Shown here one piece after another: positions 23,111 through 26,481 of a stretch of DNA of 26,481 nt. Source of the DNA: Chlamydiota bacterium (lineage in GTDB: Bacteria > Chlamydiota > Chlamydiia > Chlamydiales > VGMA01). The translations under genes and the position numbers were made by a program. A model generated the notes under the pieces. The model did no database searches. It was not told the origin of the DNA and worked only from the letters and a program-made list of their open reading frames with translations. The stretch covers positions 1 to 26,481 of the forward strand of contig VGMA01000005.1 of NCBI GenBank assembly GCA_016866575.1, given 5' to 3'. Positions within the stretch are counted from its first letter, which is position 1. The number at the start of each line of letters is the position of its first letter.

Positions 23111-24421
23111 ATGGCGAGAAAAACCTATGTGGTGGATACAAATGTCATTTTGCACGATGCACAGTCTCTTGTAAATTTTGGTCCCCACGATGTGGTTATC
23201 CCAGGTAATGTGATAGAAGAATTAGATAGAATCAAACGATTCAACGATGAAATGGGAAGAAACGCAAGACAAGCTATGCGTTTTGTCGATCGCATGGGCG
23301 CTTCGGGAAATCTTCAAGCAGGCATTTTGCTAGAAGGTGGCTCAAAGCTTCGTGTGGTGCTAGAATCGCCTCAAATTAAAGCCAAAGAATTTACTTTAAC
23401 TCCTGATCGAACCAGATACAAATTCTTTTGCACCGTTTACGATTTAAAAGAAAAAGGGGAAGATGTTGTCATTGTTTCCAAAGATTCGATCACAAGAATC
23501 ATTGCTGAAACAATTGGTATTGCAACACAAAATTATGCAACTTCTAAAGAGTATTTCTCCACGCTTTACCGTGGTATACAAACTCTAGATGTGCAAAAAA
23601 AATTGATCGATGAATTCTATAAAGATGGACACATCGAGCTTCCAAAAGAAGAAAAATTTTCTCCTAATGAGTTTTGTATTTTAAAGAGCGCTGAAGGATC
23701 TTCAGCTATTTGCCGCGTTGATAGCAAAAGGGCTAAACTCGTCCCACTGGCCCATATCAATAAGGATCTTTGGGGTATTAAACCAAAAAACGTCGAGCAA
23801 AAATGTGCCATCGATTTGCTTTTAGACGATAACATCAAACTAGTCACCTTTGTAGGTCAAGCAGGTACTGGTAAAACATTATTAGCTCTAGCAGCAGGTC
23901 TTCGCAAAGTTTTTGATGAAGGGGTCTATTCAAGAATCATCATCACCCGCTCTGTTATTCCTGTAGGTAAAGACATCGGTTATTTGCCTGGAACAAAAGA
24001 GGAAAAGCTCCGCGCTTGGATGGGGGCCTTTTACGACAATTTGGAATACATCTGCGGCACTTCAAAAGATAAAGAGCTAGGTGCTGAGACCCAAAAATGG
24101 ATTGTAGAGAGCAATAAACTCCAAGTTGAAGCGATTACCTACATGAGAGGGCGCTCAATCGCTAATAGCTATATCATCATTGATGAAGCACAAAACCTTA
24201 CCCCGCATGAAATGAAGACCTTGATTTCACGCGTTGGTCCTAATACAAAGGTAATTGTGCTTGGCGATCCTACCCAAATTGACAACGCGTATTTAGACTC
24301 AGATTCTAACGGCCTTGTCTATTTGATCGCTAAAATGAAGAAATATCACCTCTATGGCAATATTTTCTTTAAACAAACTGAGCGTTCAGAGCTTGCGGCG
24401 TTAGCATCAGAAGTGCTATAA
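23111..24421 (+). CDS. phoH: PIN-PhoH fusion protein (PhoH2-type RNase/ATPase)
   Basis: The N-terminus is a PIN nuclease domain (about 4-140) with acidic residues D9 (VVDTNVIL) and E36/E37-D39 (VIEELDR). The C-terminus is a PhoH P-loop ATPase: Walker A G249-QAGTGKT (249-256), Walker B IIIDEAQ (355-361) and the VLGDPTQID block (383-391). This is the PhoH2 arrangement, described in mycobacteria and others as an RNA helicase coupled to an RNase. It is 436 residues, usual for the family. The ATG has GGAGG eight bases upstream. It starts a plus-strand pair with the YhiN-type gene nine bases after its stop, and diverges from the Cys/His-rich gene. C. trachomatis phoH (CT015) is, from memory, in the same setting. 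Confidence 0.93.
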   Translation: MARKTYVVDTNVILHDAQSLVNFGPHDVVIPGNVIEELDRIKRFNDEMGRNARQAMRFVDRMGASGNLQAGILLEGGSKLRVVLESPQIKAKEFTLTPDRTRYKFFCTVYDLKEKGEDVVIVSKDSITRIIAETIGIATQNYATSKEYFSTLYRGIQTLDVQKKLIDEFYKDGHIELPKEEKFSPNEFCILKSAEGSSAICRVDSKRAKLVPLAHINKDLWGIKPKNVEQKCAIDLLLDDNIKLVTFVGQAGTGKTLLALAAGLRKVFDEGVYSRIIITRSVIPVGKDIGYLPGTKEEKLRAWMGAFYDNLEYICGTSKDKELGAETQKWIVESNKLQVEAITYMRGRSIANSYIIIDEAQNLTPHEMKTLISRVGPNTKVIVLGDPTQIDNAYLDSDSNGLVYLIAKMKKYHLYGNIFFKQTERSELAALASEVL

Positions 24422-24422
24422 T
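24393..24422 (+). promoter_or_regulatory. Candidate internal promoter at the phoH end, giving a leaderless mRNA
   Basis: TTGCGG (24393-24398), an 18-base spacer and a perfect TATAAT (24417-24422) overlap the phoH stop codon. Transcription would begin about 24429-24431, at or next to the ATG of the flavoprotein gene, which has no Shine-Dalgarno. The -35 is weak. Confidence 0.3.
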
Positions 24423-24430
24423 TTTCGCCC

Positions 24431-25573
24431 ATGTATGATGTAGCAGTGATAGGTGGAGGGGCAGCTGGCTTTTTTGCTGCCCTAAGAGCCAAAAGTCTTA
24501 GACCTGAATTAAAGGTGGCCATTTTTGAAAAATCGGGCGCTTTACTCTCTAAAGTGCGCATTTCCGGCGGCGGGCGTTGCAATGTAACCCATCACCAGTT
24601 TGATCCTGTTTTACTCTCTAAAAACTACCCTAGGGGGTCAAAAGAGCTTTTAGGTTTATTCCATCGCTTTGGCCCTTTAGACACTATCGCTTGGTTCAAA
24701 GAAAGGGGAGTAGAGCTCAAAACAGAAAAAGATGGCAGGATGTTTCCTATCACCGATTCTTCAGAGACGATCATCAATGCTCTTGTTGGTGAAGCCAAAG
24801 AGTTAGGGGTGGAAATCCGATTAAAAGAAAAAATTACAACATTGCCTGAAGCTAAAACCTTAATCCTAGCCTCCGGAAGCAGCCCTGATGGCTACGAAAT
24901 AGCTAGATCGTATGGGCACACGATTGTTCCTACTGTCCCTTCTTTATTCACATTCAATATCCCTACAAGCCCGCTAAAAGAGCTGTCTGGTATCGCTATT
25001 CAAGATGTAAAGGTAACTATCGACGGATTTTCTATGAGCCAAAGAGGTCCGTTATTGATCACTCATTTTGGATTTAGCGGCCCTGCGGTACTAAAACTTT
25101 CTGCCTGGGCAGCTAGATTCTTGCATGAAAAGGGCTATTTAGCAGATGTGCATATCGATTGGCTATCAAGCATAAAAGCATATCCGATACTGCTTAATTA
25201 CAAAAAAGAGCACCCTAAAAAAGTGATGTCTACAGACAATCCCTTCCAATTTCCCAAAAATTTTTGGAAGCTATTTTCCATGGATAAACCCTGGAAGGAT
25301 GTTTCTGATAAAGATCTATTGATTTTAGCAGAAAAGCTTCACAACGATGTCTACAAAATGGAGGGAAAAACGACCCACAAAGAAGAGTTTGTCACAGCAG
25401 GTGGTGTGATGCTTAAAGAGGTTGATTTCAGAACGATGCAAAGTAAAATAGCTCCCCATCTATTTTTTGCAGGAGAGATTCTTGACATCGATGGCGTTAC
25501 AGGGGGCTTTAATTTCCAAAATGCGTGGTCTACAGGATACACAGCAGGCCAGAGCGCAGCTAGCCTGTGTTGA
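24431..25573 (+). CDS. YhiN/HI0933-family FAD-dependent oxidoreductase
   Basis: The 380-residue flavoprotein starts with the dinucleotide-binding motif V-I-G-G-G-A-A-G (6-13), with an acidic residue at the end of the second strand (E33, IFEKSG). The family hallmark R-I-S-G-G-G-R-C-N lies at 43-51. The C-terminal FAD block is FFAGEILDIDGVTGGFNFQNAWSTG. Members (E. coli YhiN, H. influenzae HI0933) are conserved but their substrate is unknown. The usual length is about 390-400, so this one is complete. No Shine-Dalgarno precedes the ATG, which follows phoH by nine bases; it could be read by coupling from phoH or from a leaderless transcript. It converges on rlmN with a seven-base gap and no visible hairpin. 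Confidence 0.9.
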   Translation: MYDVAVIGGGAAGFFAALRAKSLRPELKVAIFEKSGALLSKVRISGGGRCNVTHHQFDPVLLSKNYPRGSKELLGLFHRFGPLDTIAWFKERGVELKTEKDGRMFPITDSSETIINALVGEAKELGVEIRLKEKITTLPEAKTLILASGSSPDGYEIARSYGHTIVPTVPSLFTFNIPTSPLKELSGIAIQDVKVTIDGFSMSQRGPLLITHFGFSGPAVLKLSAWAARFLHEKGYLADVHIDWLSSIKAYPILLNYKKEHPKKVMSTDNPFQFPKNFWKLFSMDKPWKDVSDKDLLILAEKLHNDVYKMEGKTTHKEEFVTAGGVMLKEVDFRTMQSKIAPHLFFAGEILDIDGVTGGFNFQNAWSTGYTAGQSAASLC

Positions 25574-25580
25574 ATCATTT

Positions 25581-26481
25581 TTAATGAGAATTCGCTTCGC
25601 TTCGCGCTCTTCTCAAGACGCGAGGATCAATCAAAAGCTCTTCTTGCCGTTTTGCCGCTAGCTGTCCGCAGCCGCCGCTAATATCTTGGCTCTTGCTGTA
25701 GCGAACAGGGGCAGGTATTGACCTTTCCGAAAGATACGATTGAAACTTTGTGATTTTTTCTTTTGCTGAAGCGTGCATGTCTACTCCCGGGAAATGGTTC
25801 ATCGGGATGAGATTTACTCTTGCTTTGATCCCATGAAGGAAGCTGACAAGTTTTTTTGCATCTTCGATGCTGTCGTTGACACCTTCGATCATTACATATT
25901 CAAAGGTGATGCCATAGCGTTTTGGCGCAGGGTAGGTCAAAAGAACCTCTTTCAATTTCGCTAGAGGATAGCGGCGATTGATCGGCATCATTTTGCTCCG
26001 TTTTTCATCTTCAGCTGCGTGCAGCGAGATGGCTAATCGCACCGGAAGATCTTTGCCAAGCTGCTCAATTTGAGGGGCAAGACCTGATGTAGAGATCGTT
26101 ACCTTAGAGCTAGAGAGATTCAGCGCATTTTTATCGATCATCACTTTGCAGGCTTTGACTACTTCTTCATAATTGTCTAAAGGCTCGCCCATACCCATAA
26201 AAACAACGTTTGTTACAGGCTTTTTTTGGTTTGCAAGGACGATTTGGGAGAGAATTTCCCCAGAGGTTAGGTTTCTGCGAAAACCTAGTTTTCCTGTTTG
26301 GCAGAAAGTGCAGCCCATTTTACAGCCTACTTGGCTGCTGATGCAAAGGGTTGATCGATCGTCGTAAAACATAAAGACCATTTCAAAGACAAAGCCATCT
26401 TTGGTCTTTAAAAGAAATTTTTCAGAACCATCTTTTGAAATCAAATGTGCATCGATTTCAGGAAGATCCCAAGTAAAAGAT
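25581..26481 (-). CDS. rlmN: Dual-specificity 23S rRNA/tRNA adenine-2 methyltransferase RlmN (5' end outside window)
   Basis: This radical SAM enzyme methylates C2 of A2503 in 23S rRNA and A37 of some tRNAs. The [4Fe-4S] motif CKMGCTFC (CxxxCxxC) is at 26301-26324. The following GFRRNLTSGEI and FMGMGEPLDN are hallmark RlmN blocks. The methyl-carrying Cys near the C-terminus is in SGGCGQLAAK, as expected. The frame stays open to the right edge (residues SFTWDLPEIDAH are readable before ISKDG), so the true start lies beyond 26481. Full-length family members have about 350 residues; about 300 are present here. The apparent start near 26444 is a Leu codon (TTG) inside the gene. Confidence 0.95.
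   Translation of the reverse strand, partial: SFTWDLPEIDAHLISKDGSEKFLLKTKDGFVFEMVFMFYDDRSTLCISSQVGCKMGCTFCQTGKLGFRRNLTSGEILSQIVLANQKKPVTNVVFMGMGEPLDNYEEVVKACKVMIDKNALNLSSSKVTISTSGLAPQIEQLGKDLPVRLAISLHAAEDEKRSKMMPINRRYPLAKLKEVLLTYPAPKRYGITFEYVMIEGVNDSIEDAKKLVSFLHGIKARVNLIPMNHFPGVDMHASAKEKITKFQSYLSERSIPAPVRYSKSQDISGGCGQLAAKRQEELLIDPRVLRRARSEANSH

Noticed and set aside
26442..26444. RlmN start near 26444
   Set aside because: The codon is an internal TTG (Leu), and the frame continues with RlmN-like sequence to the window edge.
1..26481. tRNA, rRNA, CRISPR array, insertion sequence or prophage
   Set aside because: No cloverleaf, array periodicity, transposase or phage gene, or terminal inverted repeats were seen in the intergenic stretches.

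Overview
The window looks like chromosome from an environmental (amoeba- or arthropod-associated) member of the Chlamydiota, of the Parachlamydiales type, at low GC. The evidence is a set of chlamydial housekeeping genes in chlamydial company: htrA, an M16C metalloprotease, nrdA with stacked ATP-cones, a class Ic nrdB with Phe at the radical-Tyr site, pssA, rmuC, a protein with two bacterial SH3 domains, a small Cys/His-rich protein and PIN-PhoH. From memory, the first six match C. trachomatis CT823-CT828 and the last three match CT017-CT015. Large lineage-specific genes are interspersed. No rRNA, tRNA, CRISPR array, insertion sequence or phage gene was seen. Coding density is high, and the only gap above 300 bases is 4735-5036.

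Region 1 (16-4734, minus): two tandem paralogs of 769 and 765 residues. Their architecture appears unusual: a helical N-terminus, a transglutaminase-like Cys/His/Asp region, then a methyltransferase-like Rossmann region. The putative nucleophile is Cys in one copy and Ser in the other. Region 2 (5037-9799): an HU/IHF-type DNA-binding protein (plus) meets the M16C-htrA proteolysis unit (minus) at a bidirectional terminator. Region 3 (9936-12704, minus): a 922-residue protein with weak LRR and BTB-like signals and a C-terminal basic cluster, flanked by its own promoter and terminator. It lies where the chlamydial gene order appears to switch orientation.

Region 4 (12835-18054): the nrdA-nrdB operon (minus), with two NrdR boxes 32 bp apart overlapping a promoter, divergent from pssA (plus). 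Region 5 (18009-20143): a predicted exported APH/choline-kinase-like protein (minus), whose 3' end overlaps that of pssA, and rmuC (plus). Region 6 (20151-22929, minus): the small Cys/His-rich protein, the two-SH3-domain protein (resembling the C. trachomatis adhesin Ctad1) and a DUF455 ferritin-like protein translationally overlapped with it. Region 7 (23111-26481): PIN-PhoH and a YhiN/HI0933-type flavoprotein (plus), converging on rlmN (minus), which runs off the window edge.

The genes cover dNTP supply under NrdR control, envelope protein quality control, phospholipid synthesis, DNA and RNA maintenance, and several likely host-interaction proteins. The strongest candidates for something undescribed are the tandem transglutaminase-like/methyltransferase-like paralogs, the LRR/BTB-like protein and the exported kinase-like protein.
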